Shown: piece after piece, positions 1 through 8,413 of the stretch
Position numbering within the stretch: position 1 is the first letter of the stretch
Layout of the letters: each line of letters opens with the position of its first letter
Assembly: GCF_000341105.1 (NCBI RefSeq)
Contig: NZ_ANBB01000048.1
Span: forward strand, 1 to 64,000
Length of the DNA stretch: 64,000 nucleotides
DNA from: Nocardiopsis potens DSM 45234
Lineage (GTDB): Bacteria > Actinomycetota > Actinomycetes > Streptosporangiales > Streptosporangiaceae
Direction: 5' to 3'
The notes under the pieces: model-generated
Seen by the model: only the letters and a program-made list of their open reading frames with translations
Databases searched by the model: none
Told to the model about the DNA's origin: nothing
Made by a program: the position numbers and the translations under genes

Positions 1-1
1 C

Positions 2-55
2 TACCGCACCCCGGCCGAGGCCCTCAACGACTTCCTCGTTGCAACAACCGATTGA
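2..55 (+). CDS. C-terminal end of a probable IS30-type transposase (cut by window edge)
   Basis: The first bases read in frame as YRTPAEALNDFLVATTD followed by TGA. This matches the usual end of IS30-family DDE transposases, where a 'tPaEaLn' segment closes the catalytic domain and the last codons run into the inverted repeat. The GTTGCAACAACC just before the stop resembles such a terminal repeat, but the other end lies outside the window, so neither the element's boundaries nor its intactness can be judged. Only 17 residues are visible, so the family call rests on a short motif. Confidence 0.5.
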   Translation, partial: YRTPAEALNDFLVATTD

Positions 56-1660
<1,605 letters not shown>

Positions 1661-1706
1661 GCACCGCCTCCGGGCCCCACGCGTAGAACAGCTGAGAAGG
1701 ATTTTC

Positions 1707-2471
1707 ATGGGAATTCTCGAGGGCAAGCGCATCCTGGTCACCGGGGTGATCACGGACTCGTCGATCGCCTTCCACGTGGCCCGCCTCTGCCAGGAGCAGG
1801 GCGCCACCGTGGTGCTCACCGGCTACGGCCGGCTGAGCCTGGTCGAGCGGATCGCCCAGCGGCTGCCCGACGCCCCGCCGGTGCTGGAGCTCGACGTCAC
1901 CGACGAGGGGCACCTGGCCAGCCTCGCCGAGCGCGTCTCCGAGCACGTCGACGGGCTGGACGGGATCGTGCACGCGATCGGCTTCACCCCGCAGACCGGC
2001 CTGGGCGGCAACTTCCTGGAGACCCCGTGGGAGGACGTCGCCACCGCGATGCACACCTCCGCCTTCTCCTTGAAGTCGCTGACCACCGCGGTGCTGCCGC
2101 TGCTCAAGGACGGCGGCTCGGTCGTCGCGATGGACTTCGACAACAGCATCTCCTACCCGATCTACGACTGGATGGGCGTCGCCAAGTCCGCGCTCACCTC
2201 CACCGCCCGCTACCTCGCCCGGTACCTGGGCGAGCAGCGGGTCCGGGTGAACCTGGTCTCGGCCGGCCCGCTGCGCACCATGGCGGCGCGCAGCATCCCC
2301 GGCTTCGACGAGCTGGCCAAGCACTGGCCGGAGCGCGCCCCGCTGGGCTGGGACACCACCGACCCGGAGCCCGCCGCCAAGGCCGTGGTGGCGCTGCTGT
2401 CCGACTGGTTCCCCGCCACCACCGGCGAGATCGTGCACGTCGACGGCGGCTTCCACTCCACCGGCGCCTGA
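1707..2471 (+). CDS. fabI: Enoyl-[acyl-carrier-protein] reductase (NADH), FabI/InhA type
   Basis: Catalyses the last reduction of each fatty acid elongation round. The 254-residue protein starts MGILEGKRILVTGV, typical of FabI/InhA, where the glycine-rich loop is replaced by GVITDSSIA (13-21). The catalytic pair is in YDWMGVAK (Y153, K160), the Tyr-x6-Lys spacing of enoyl reductases rather than the Tyr-x3-Lys of ordinary SDRs. The 'AMDFD' segment just before matches InhA. It is the target class of isoniazid and triclosan. GAGAAGG about 6 nt upstream serves as ribosome binding site. Likely co-transcribed with fabG; a strong hairpin at 2529-2570 ends the unit. Confidence 0.93.
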   Translation: MGILEGKRILVTGVITDSSIAFHVARLCQEQGATVVLTGYGRLSLVERIAQRLPDAPPVLELDVTDEGHLASLAERVSEHVDGLDGIVHAIGFTPQTGLGGNFLETPWEDVATAMHTSAFSLKSLTTAVLPLLKDGGSVVAMDFDNSISYPIYDWMGVAKSALTSTARYLARYLGEQRVRVNLVSAGPLRTMAARSIPGFDELAKHWPERAPLGWDTTDPEPAAKAVVALLSDWFPATTGEIVHVDGGFHSTGA

Positions 2472-2528
2472 CCGGGCCCGCTTGGCGCGGCCCCGCCGCG
2501 GCCGCGTAGCCTGGGCGCACCGGACGAC

Positions 2529-2570
2529 ACGGGCGGGCGCCCCCTTCACCGTGAGGGGGCGCCCGCCCGT
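2529..2570 (+). terminator. Hairpin terminator after fabI
   Basis: A perfect 17-bp stem (2529-2545 with 2554-2570) encloses an 8-nt loop, about 57 bp after the fabI stop and before the next gene. The stem is almost all G-C and has only a short pyrimidine tail, the usual form of actinobacterial terminators. Confidence 0.75.
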
Positions 2571-2610
2571 TCTCCGTCGGGAACCGACCGACGTGAAGGG
2601 AGCAGGAGCC

Positions 2611-3363
2611 ATGGATCTCGGCCTCAAGGGGGCCAGAGCCGTCGTCACCGGTGCCAGCCGGGGCATCGGCCGGGCCATCGCGCAGGTCCTCGCCGAGGAG
2701 GGCGCCGACCTGGCGCTGTGCGCCCGTTCGCCGGAGCCGCTGGCCGAGGCCGCGGAGGAGCTCCGCAAGACCGGGGCGCGCGTCTTCCAGCGGGCGCTGG
2801 ACGTCGCCGACACCGGCGCGCTCCACTCCTTCCTGGACGGCGCCGCCGCCGAACTGGGCGGCATCGACGTGCTCGTCTCCAACGTCTCGGCGGGCAGCTC
2901 GGCCGACTGGCGGGCCTCCTACGACACCGACCTGATGCCGTTCGTGCACATGACCGAGCGGGCCCGCCCGCACCTGGCCGCCTCGGAGCGCGGCGGCTCG
3001 GTGGTGCTCATCTCGACCACCTCGGCGCTGCACACCGGCCCGCCGTCCGGTCCCAAGCCCTACGGGCCGGTCAAGGCGGCGCTCAACCACTACGCCGCCT
3101 CGCTCGCCCGCACCCTGCCCCGGGAGGGCGTCCGGGTGAACACGGTCTCCCCGGGGCCGATCGAGTTCCCCGGCGGCGGCTGGGCCCGCCGCAAGGAGAA
3201 CGACCCGGCCTTCTACGACTCGATCCGCTCGGCGATCCCGGCCGGACGGCTGGGCCGCCCCGAGGAGGTGGCCCGCGCGGTCGCCTTCCTGGCCGGCCCG
3301 GCGTCCTCCTTCATCAGCGGCGCGAACCTGGTGGTCGACGGCGGCTTCCTGGACCGGGTCTGA
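2611..3363 (+). CDS. SDR family oxidoreductase
   Basis: A 250-residue classical short-chain dehydrogenase/reductase. It has the cofactor loop TGASRGIG at 13-20, an 'NVSAG' (91-95) where most members have NNAG, catalytic YGPVK (Y151, K155) and a C-terminal 'VDGGF'. The start at 2611 follows AAGGGAG at a normal spacing; an in-frame upstream ATG at 2482 is rejected because it would run through the fabI terminator. It is same-strand with fabG-fabI but separated by that hairpin, so it probably has its own promoter. The substrate cannot be read from sequence; an acyl or hydroxy-lipid substrate would fit its neighbours. Confidence 0.85.
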   Translation: MDLGLKGARAVVTGASRGIGRAIAQVLAEEGADLALCARSPEPLAEAAEELRKTGARVFQRALDVADTGALHSFLDGAAAELGGIDVLVSNVSAGSSADWRASYDTDLMPFVHMTERARPHLAASERGGSVVLISTTSALHTGPPSGPKPYGPVKAALNHYAASLARTLPREGVRVNTVSPGPIEFPGGGWARRKENDPAFYDSIRSAIPAGRLGRPEEVARAVAFLAGPASSFISGANLVVDGGFLDRV

Positions 3364-3366
3364 GCC

Positions 3367-3402
3367 CGGCCCGGCCCGCCGCCCCCGTGGCGGGCCGGGC
3401 CG
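3367..3402. terminator. Bidirectional hairpin between convergent genes
   Basis: A perfect 14-bp G-C stem (3367-3380 with 3389-3402), 8-nt loop, begins 3 bp after the SDR stop. It lies between that gene and the convergent acyl-CoA ligase, so it can serve both strands. Confidence 0.7.
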
Positions 3403-3490
3403 CGCTCCCCGGGCGCCGACCCCGGTGCCGCCGCCTCGACCGGCTTCGGGACGGCGGCGGCGCCGAAACCGGTGCCTGCCCGGCGCCGGC

Positions 3491-5119
3491 TCAGGCGCCG
3501 CCGTCCAGGCCCAGTTCCCGGGCGGCCCAGGCGCGCATCTCCACCTTGCGGACCTTGCCGCTGACCGTCATCGGGAAGGAGTCCACGGTGCGCACGTAGC
3601 GCGGCACCTTGTAGTGCGCCAGCCGGTCGGCGCAGAACGCGGCGATCTCCTCGGCGGTGGGCGGGTCGGCCGGGTCCGCCGGTACGACGCAGGCCATCAC
3701 CTCCTCGCCGTACTTCGCGTCCGGCACCCCGATCACCTGGACGTCGGCGATCTTCGGGTGGGTGTGCAGGAACTCCTCGATCTCCCGCGGGTAGACGTTC
3801 TCCCCGCCGCGGATCACCATGTCCTTGATCCGCCCGACGATCGACAGGTAGCCGTCCTCGCGCATCACCGCCAGGTCGCCGGTGTGCATCCACCGGCCGG
3901 AGTCGATCACCTCGGCGGTGCGCTCCGGGTCGTCCCAGTAGCCCAGCATCACCGAGTAGCCCCGGGTGCACAGCTCGCCGGCCTCGCCGCGGGGCACCGT
4001 CACCCCGGTCGCCGGGTCCACCACCTTCACCTCCACGTGCGGCATCACCCGGCCCACGGTCGCGGTGCGCCGCTCCAGGTCGTCGTCGACCCGGGTCTGG
4101 GTGGACACCGGCGAGGTCTCCGTCATCCCGTAGCAGATCGCCACCTCGGACATGTTCATCTCGGAGACCACCCGCTTCATGATCTCCACCGGGCACGGCG
4201 AGCCGGCCATGATGCCGGTGCGCAGCGTGGACAGGTCGTAGGAGGCGAAGTCGGGCAGGCCCAGCTCGGCGACGAACATGGTCGGCACCCCGTACAGCGA
4301 GGTGGCGCGCTCCGCCGAGACGGCGGCCAGGGCGGCGGCCGGCTCGAAGGACGGCGACGGGATGATCATGCACGCGCCGTGGCTGGTCGCCGCGAGGTTG
4401 CCCATCACCATGCCGAAGCAGTGGTAGAACGGCACCGGCAGGCAGATCCGGTCCTCCTCGGTGTAGCGCAGCAGCTCGCCCACGAAGAAGCCGTTGTTCA
4501 CGATGTTGTGGTGGGACAGCGTCGCGCCCTTGGGGAACCCGGTGGTGCCCGAGGTGTACTGGATGTTGATCGGGTCGTCGCAGGAGAGCTCCGCGGCGCG
4601 CGCGTCGACCTCGGCGCAGTCCACCGACGCCGCCCCGGCCAGCAGCCGGTTCCACGACGGGTCGTCGAAGAAGACCAGCTCCTTCAGCGACGGCACCGCC
4701 GGGGCGGTCTCCTCGGCCATCCTCCGGTAGTCGCTGGTCTTGTGCCGCTGCGCCGACACCAGCATCCGCACCCCGGCCTGGTTCAGCACGTACTCCAGTT
4801 CGTGCCGGCGGTAGGCCGGGTTGATGTTGACCATGACCGCGCCGACCTTCGCGGTCGCGTACTGCACCAGGGTCCACTCCGGCCGGTTCGGCGACCAGAC
4901 GCCCACCCGGTCGCCCTTGGCGACGCCCGCCGCGAGCAGCGCCCGGGCCGCCTCGTCCACCGCCCGGCCGAACTCGGCGTAGGTCCACCGCCGCCCCGAG
5001 ACCACGTCGACCAGGGCCTCGCGCTCCCCGAACGAGGCCACCGCCCGGTCCAGGTTCTCCCCGATCGTCTCCCCGAGCAGGGGGGTGTCCGAGACGCCGC
5101 TCGCGTAGGACTTCGGCAT
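3491..5119 (-). CDS. AMP-binding acyl-CoA synthetase (FadD-type)
   Basis: Adenylate-forming enzyme predicted to activate a carboxylic acid, probably a fatty acid, to its CoA thioester. The 542 residues include the phosphate loop YTSGTTGFPKG (188-198), a 'YGMTETSP' A5 motif, 'GWMHTGDLA'-like and 'GRIKDMVIRGGENVYP' core motifs, and the C-terminal catalytic lysine in SGKVRK (K522). Length and motif set match medium/long-chain acyl-CoA ligases of the FadD35 kind. The ATG is preceded by a GGGAGC box. The gene diverges from a GAF/LuxR regulator, which is probably its controller, with an inverted repeat at 5210-5233 between them. Chain-length specificity is unknown. Confidence 0.88.
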   Translation of the reverse strand: MPKSYASGVSDTPLLGETIGENLDRAVASFGEREALVDVVSGRRWTYAEFGRAVDEAARALLAAGVAKGDRVGVWSPNRPEWTLVQYATAKVGAVMVNINPAYRRHELEYVLNQAGVRMLVSAQRHKTSDYRRMAEETAPAVPSLKELVFFDDPSWNRLLAGAASVDCAEVDARAAELSCDDPINIQYTSGTTGFPKGATLSHHNIVNNGFFVGELLRYTEEDRICLPVPFYHCFGMVMGNLAATSHGACMIIPSPSFEPAAALAAVSAERATSLYGVPTMFVAELGLPDFASYDLSTLRTGIMAGSPCPVEIMKRVVSEMNMSEVAICYGMTETSPVSTQTRVDDDLERRTATVGRVMPHVEVKVVDPATGVTVPRGEAGELCTRGYSVMLGYWDDPERTAEVIDSGRWMHTGDLAVMREDGYLSIVGRIKDMVIRGGENVYPREIEEFLHTHPKIADVQVIGVPDAKYGEEVMACVVPADPADPPTAEEIAAFCADRLAHYKVPRYVRTVDSFPMTVSGKVRKVEMRAWAARELGLDGGA

Positions 5120-5209
5120 GGTCTGCTCCCGTGGATCGCCGTCGGAATCCGCGCGCGTGGCTCCGGGCGCGCGGACGCACTACGATCGTCACCGATGTGA
5201 ACCACGTCT

Positions 5210-5233
5210 CAGTACCCCCGAACGGGGGGAGTG
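5210..5233. promoter_or_regulatory. Inverted repeat, possible operator between ligase and LuxR genes
   Basis: CAGTACCCCCG and CGGGGGGAGTG face each other across AA (5221-5222); 9 of 11 positions are symmetric, with a perfect C5/G5 core. It lies in the 160-bp divergent promoter region, so a dimeric regulator such as the neighbouring LuxR protein could bind it. Inferred from position and symmetry only. Confidence 0.35.
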
Positions 5234-5279
5234 CCGGGCCCCCGCGCACGGCGGGCGGCCCCCGTTCCCGGAGAGCGCG

Positions 5280-6137
5280 ATGAGGTCCATGGCCGCACGT
5301 GAGGACGCCGCGGAGATCAGGGCGGCGCTGCCCGGGCTGCGCCGGGAGAGCGGGCTGCCGGTGGTGTTCGGCGGCGCGGTGCAGGCCACCGGCCGCGCCC
5401 ACTACACCGAGCTCTCCGGCGCCGACACCGACGTGCTGCGCGGCCTGGTCATCGACCCGGGCCGCGGCCTGGGCGGCAAGTCGCTGACCGAGCTGCGGCC
5501 GCTGTGGGTGCCGGACTACCTGGCGGCCCGCCAGATCAGCCACGAGTACGACGGCCCGGTCCGCGCCGAAGGGCTGAAGGCGCTGGTCGCGGCGCCCGTG
5601 GTGGTGGCCGGGCGGTCGCGCGGGGTGCTGCTGGGCGGCCTGCGCCGATCGGTGCCGCTGGGCGAGCGGACCGTCGCCGCGTTCGCCGCGGCCGCCCGCG
5701 ACGCCGGGCAGCGGATCGCCGTCCGGGACGACGCCCGCCGCCGCGCCGCCGAGGTGGAGCGGGCCCGCGCCGCCGCCGCGGACTCCGGCCCGGCCGCCCC
5801 GCACTGGACCGAGGTGCGCGCGCTCAACGCGGAACTCCGCGCGGCCGCCGCCGAGGTGGGCGACCCGGCGCTGCGCGACCGGCTGCTGGAGGTGTGCACC
5901 CGGATGGACGCCGCCGCCTCCCCGGCCCCCGCCGAGGACGCCCCCCGGCTCGCCCCGCGCGAACTCGACGTGCTCGCCTGCACCGCCCTGGGCTGCACCA
6001 ACGCCGACACCGCGGCCCGGCTCGACCTGAGCCCGGAGACCGTCAAGTCCTACCTTCGCTCGGCCATGCGCCGCCTGGGCGCCCACACCCGCACCGAAGC
6101 GGTCGCCGAGGCCCGGAGGCACGGGCTGCTGCCCTGA
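5280..6137 (+). CDS. GAF-domain LuxR-family transcriptional regulator
   Basis: A 285-residue protein whose N-terminal 150 residues look like a GAF sensor domain ('GLGGKSL..L.PLWVPDYL' and 'ALVAAPVVVAGRSRGVLLGG'). A helical linker follows. The C-terminal LuxR helix-turn-helix begins near residue 223 ('LAPRELDVLACTALGCTNADTA') and includes 'LSPETVKSYLRSAMRRLGAHTR'. The ATG at 5280 is preferred because GGAGAG precedes it; extension to 5118 would overlap the divergent gene. Regulators of this build commonly sit beside acyl-CoA ligase or dehydrogenase genes in actinobacteria and control them, as the divergent layout suggests here. Ligand unknown. Confidence 0.8.
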   Translation: MRSMAAREDAAEIRAALPGLRRESGLPVVFGGAVQATGRAHYTELSGADTDVLRGLVIDPGRGLGGKSLTELRPLWVPDYLAARQISHEYDGPVRAEGLKALVAAPVVVAGRSRGVLLGGLRRSVPLGERTVAAFAAAARDAGQRIAVRDDARRRAAEVERARAAAADSGPAAPHWTEVRALNAELRAAAAEVGDPALRDRLLEVCTRMDAAASPAPAEDAPRLAPRELDVLACTALGCTNADTAARLDLSPETVKSYLRSAMRRLGAHTRTEAVAEARRHGLLP

Positions 6138-6198
6138 GACCCGCTCCGCGCCCCGGGCACCGGCCTGCGGCGGAGCCGAGACGAGAGGAGGCGGCCCG

Positions 6199-6294
6199 AT
6201 GTCCTCTGCGCTCGACCGGGCGCACTTCACGCTGCGCCGGCTCGGCGAAGAGATCGACGGCTACAAGGTGGAGATCATCCGGGGAGCATCGTGA
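6199..6294 (+). pseudogene. N-terminal fragment of a frameshifted Uma2-family gene
   Basis: The ATG at 6199 follows a good GAGGAGG box and encodes 31 residues (MSSALDRAHFTLRRL, then 'GYKVEIIRGAS') before TGA at 6292-6294. This is the usual Uma2 beginning, in which the 'kvEIIdG.I.m.P' strand leads directly into the nuclease fold. The expected continuation 'SIVMTPVRP' is encoded one frame away across the same bases. A single missing base after CGGGG (about 6284) would explain the break. The stop overlaps the next start as TGATG, so coupled translation of two pieces is also possible. A sequencing error cannot be excluded. Confidence 0.6.
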
Positions 6295-6755
6295 TGACCC
6301 CGGTCCGGCCGGTGCGCAACAAGACGGTGCACCTGCTCTGGAACCGGCTCGACCCGCAGGTCGGCGCGGAATGGGAGTTCATCAGCGACGTCAGGTTCCC
6401 CTTCCCCGAACTGGACGGCGAGCTCTGCCCCGACCTGGCGCTGATCCCCCGGGAGGAGGAGGCGAAGAACCTGGCGGAGTACCCTCCTGACCTCATCGAG
6501 ATCGCCGTCGAGATCGTCTCTCCCAGCAGCGTCCGGCGGGACTACGAGGACAAAGCGGGCTTCTGCGCGGTCGCCGGCATACCGCTCTACGTGCTCTTCG
6601 ACCCCTACCGCGCGGTCTGCGTCCAGATGTGGTCGCCCGAGGCCGGTGCCTACCTGCGTCGCGAGGAGCGGCCCTACGAAGGGGAGGTCGTCCTGCCGTC
6701 CCCCATGGGCGGGCTCGTCGTCGACACAGCGCGGCTCCCCGTCGACCCCGGCTGA
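6294..6755 (+). CDS. Uma2-family PD-(D/E)XK nuclease-fold protein (main part)
   Basis: About 153 residues carrying the Uma2 core: 'CPDLALI' (first Asp), 'IEIAVEIVSPSSVRRDYEDKAGFCAVAGIPLYVL' in shorter pieces (Glu-x-Val-Ser-Pro-Ser, then DYEDK with the putative catalytic Lys nearby) and 'FDPYRAVC'. Uma2 proteins are abundant in actinobacteria and cyanobacteria; they have a restriction-nuclease fold but no settled function. The open frame can start at GTG 6291 or ATG 6294 but lacks its own ribosome binding site; the missing N-terminal strand is in the fragment at 6199-6294. Either a pseudogene or a two-piece gene. Confidence 0.7.
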   Translation: MTPVRPVRNKTVHLLWNRLDPQVGAEWEFISDVRFPFPELDGELCPDLALIPREEEAKNLAEYPPDLIEIAVEIVSPSSVRRDYEDKAGFCAVAGIPLYVLFDPYRAVCVQMWSPEAGAYLRREERPYEGEVVLPSPMGGLVVDTARLPVDPG

Positions 6756-6829
6756 CCGGCGCGGCCGCCGGCGCCCCGGCGCGGTGGGCCTGTGGATCCG
6801 CCGGATCCCCGCCGGGGGCGCCCGGCGGG

Positions 6830-7270
6830 TCACCGGGAGCGGCGGCGGGCGGTGAACTCCAGCCCGGCGTAGACCGCGACCACCGCCGCCCCGGAGAGCA
6901 GGAACACGGTGCCCAGGCCGGTCAGCGGGAGGATCCCGGAGAACACGAGGGCCGCCAGCGCGGCGCCGGACAGCGCGTTGCCCGCCACGACGGCAGCGGA
7001 GAGCCGCGGCGGGATCCGCGGGTAGCCCGCGATCAGGAGCAGCGCGGCCGAGCCGCCGAGCATCGCGACGCCGAACGGGACCAGCCAGGAGGCGGGCATC
7101 CCGAGCGGGCCGGCCAGCCAGGGGGCGGTGCCCAGCAGGGCGATGCCGAACAGCAGCGTGCTCCACCCGTCGACCCGCAGCACGGCGCGGAGCGGGTCCT
7201 CCGGGCCGCCGGCGTGCTGCTCGGCGCTGCCGGAGCGGTCGGCGGCGGTCGGAGAGGAAAGGGCGGCCAT
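6830..7270 (-). CDS. Four-helix integral membrane protein, function unknown
   Basis: 146 residues starting MAALSSPTAADRSG. The ATG at 7270 is chosen because AGGAGG lies 6 nt upstream; the longer frame to 7372 lacks such a signal. After a polar N-terminus of about 30 residues there are four hydrophobic segments ('LLFGIALLGTAPWL', 'SWLVPFGVAMLGGSAALLL', 'AAVVAGNALSGAALAALVF', 'GTVFLLSGAAVVAVYAGL') and a short basic tail. No family was recognised. It diverges from the MmyB-type regulator at 7408, which may control it. Confidence 0.65.
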   Translation of the reverse strand: MAALSSPTAADRSGSAEQHAGGPEDPLRAVLRVDGWSTLLFGIALLGTAPWLAGPLGMPASWLVPFGVAMLGGSAALLLIAGYPRIPPRLSAAVVAGNALSGAALAALVFSGILPLTGLGTVFLLSGAAVVAVYAGLEFTARRRSR

Positions 7271-7407
7271 GGCGGTCCTCCTGGGGTCGGTCGTCGCCGG
7301 GGCGCACCCGGCCCCGGTCCGGAACGACCCTGGCGGCCGCGGGGTCACGGACTCAATGACCCCGGAGGTCATGGCCGCTCTGCCCGGCCGGGCGCTACCC
7401 TCCCGGC

Positions 7408-8325
7408 ATGGACGTGCGGCAGGGCTCGCGGACGGCGGGCGGGCGGACGGAGCGGGACCGGGCGGCGAACCGGGGGCGGCCCGCCTCGGCGGCGGAGGCG
7501 GCCCGGGAGCCGTCCCGGGTCGGCGCGCTGCTGCGGGAGTGGCGCCGGCGCCGCAGGCTCAGCCAGCTCGACCTGGCCCTGCTCGCGGAGAGCTCCGCCC
7601 GGCACCTCTCCTGCGTGGAGACCGGACGCGCCGCCCCCAGCCGGGAGATGGTGCTCCGCCTCGCCGGCGCGCTGGACGTCCCGCTGCGGGAGCGGAACGC
7701 CCTGCTGGTGGCGGCGGGCTACGCACCCGCCTACCGGGAGAGCGGCCTCACCGACCCGGGCATGGAGCCGATCCGCTCCGCGCTGGAGACCATGCTGGCG
7801 GCGCACGAGCCCTACCCGGCGGTGGCGGTCGACCGGCTGTGGAACGTGGTCGCGCTCAACCGGGCCATGGCGGTGTTCACCGGCGGCGTCCCCGGGTACC
7901 TGACGGACCCCGAGCCCAACGTGTACCGCCTGGTCCTGCACCCCGACGGACTGGTCTCCCGGCTGGCCGACCCGGCCGGGACCCGGGAGCTGCTCCTGAA
8001 CCGCCTCCGCACCCAGGCCGAGGCCACCGGCGACCCCGACCTGCGCGCCCTGCACGCGGAGGTGAGCGCCTACCCGCTCCCCGCCGGCGCGGACGAGGAG
8101 CCTGCCGCCCCGGAGCCGCCCTCCGGGCCGATCAGCCTCCCGCTGCGGGTCCGCACCCCGCTCGGCGAGCTGTCCATGTTCAGTACCCTGGCCACCTTCG
8201 GCGCCCCGGCCGACGTGACCCTCTCCGAACTGGCGATCGAGCTCTTCTACCCCCTCGACGACTTCACCGAGAAGGCCCTGCGCGCACTGGCCGGATCCGA
8301 GGGGAGCGGCCGAGCCGCCCGGTGA
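7408..8325 (+). CDS. XRE-family regulator with MmyB-like ligand domain
   Basis: 305 residues. After a disordered basic N-terminus of about 35 residues comes a helix-turn-helix ('LLREWRRRRRLSQLDLALLA', then 'SSARHLSCVETGRAAPSREM'). The remainder matches the MmyB-like ligand-binding domain of actinobacterial regulators: 'AYRESGL.DP.M.P...AL..ML..H.PYPA..VDR.WNVV..N' and a C-terminal 'TPLGELSMFSTLATFGAP.DVTL.ELAIE.FYP'. Members bind small hydrophobic ligands, proposed to be fatty acids, and often control a divergent oxidoreductase. Here the divergent gene is a small membrane protein. The first residues before the domain are poorly conserved, so a downstream start cannot be excluded. Confidence 0.82.
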   Translation: MDVRQGSRTAGGRTERDRAANRGRPASAAEAAREPSRVGALLREWRRRRRLSQLDLALLAESSARHLSCVETGRAAPSREMVLRLAGALDVPLRERNALLVAAGYAPAYRESGLTDPGMEPIRSALETMLAAHEPYPAVAVDRLWNVVALNRAMAVFTGGVPGYLTDPEPNVYRLVLHPDGLVSRLADPAGTRELLLNRLRTQAEATGDPDLRALHAEVSAYPLPAGADEEPAAPEPPSGPISLPLRVRTPLGELSMFSTLATFGAPADVTLSELAIELFYPLDDFTEKALRALAGSEGSGRAAR

Positions 8326-8342
8326 ACCGCCCGGGGCCGGGA

Positions 8343-8363
8343 GGCCCGGGGCGGGACCGGGCC
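8343..8363. terminator. Short hairpin between convergent genes
   Basis: A 7-bp perfect G-C stem (8343-8349 with 8357-8363) lies in the 88-bp gap between the MmyB-type regulator and the convergent RecD2-like gene. Weak compared with the other hairpins in the window. Confidence 0.35.
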
Positions 8364-8413
8364 CCTGAGGTTCTCCGGGGAGCCCGTCGCCCTCGCCTCC
8401 CGGGCGCTTCCGG

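Noticed and set aside
3213-6230. Very long open frames opposite the acyl-CoA ligase and the LuxR gene
   Set aside because: Arg/Gly/Ala-rich shadow translations without ribosome binding sites; the real genes in these places have full family motifs.
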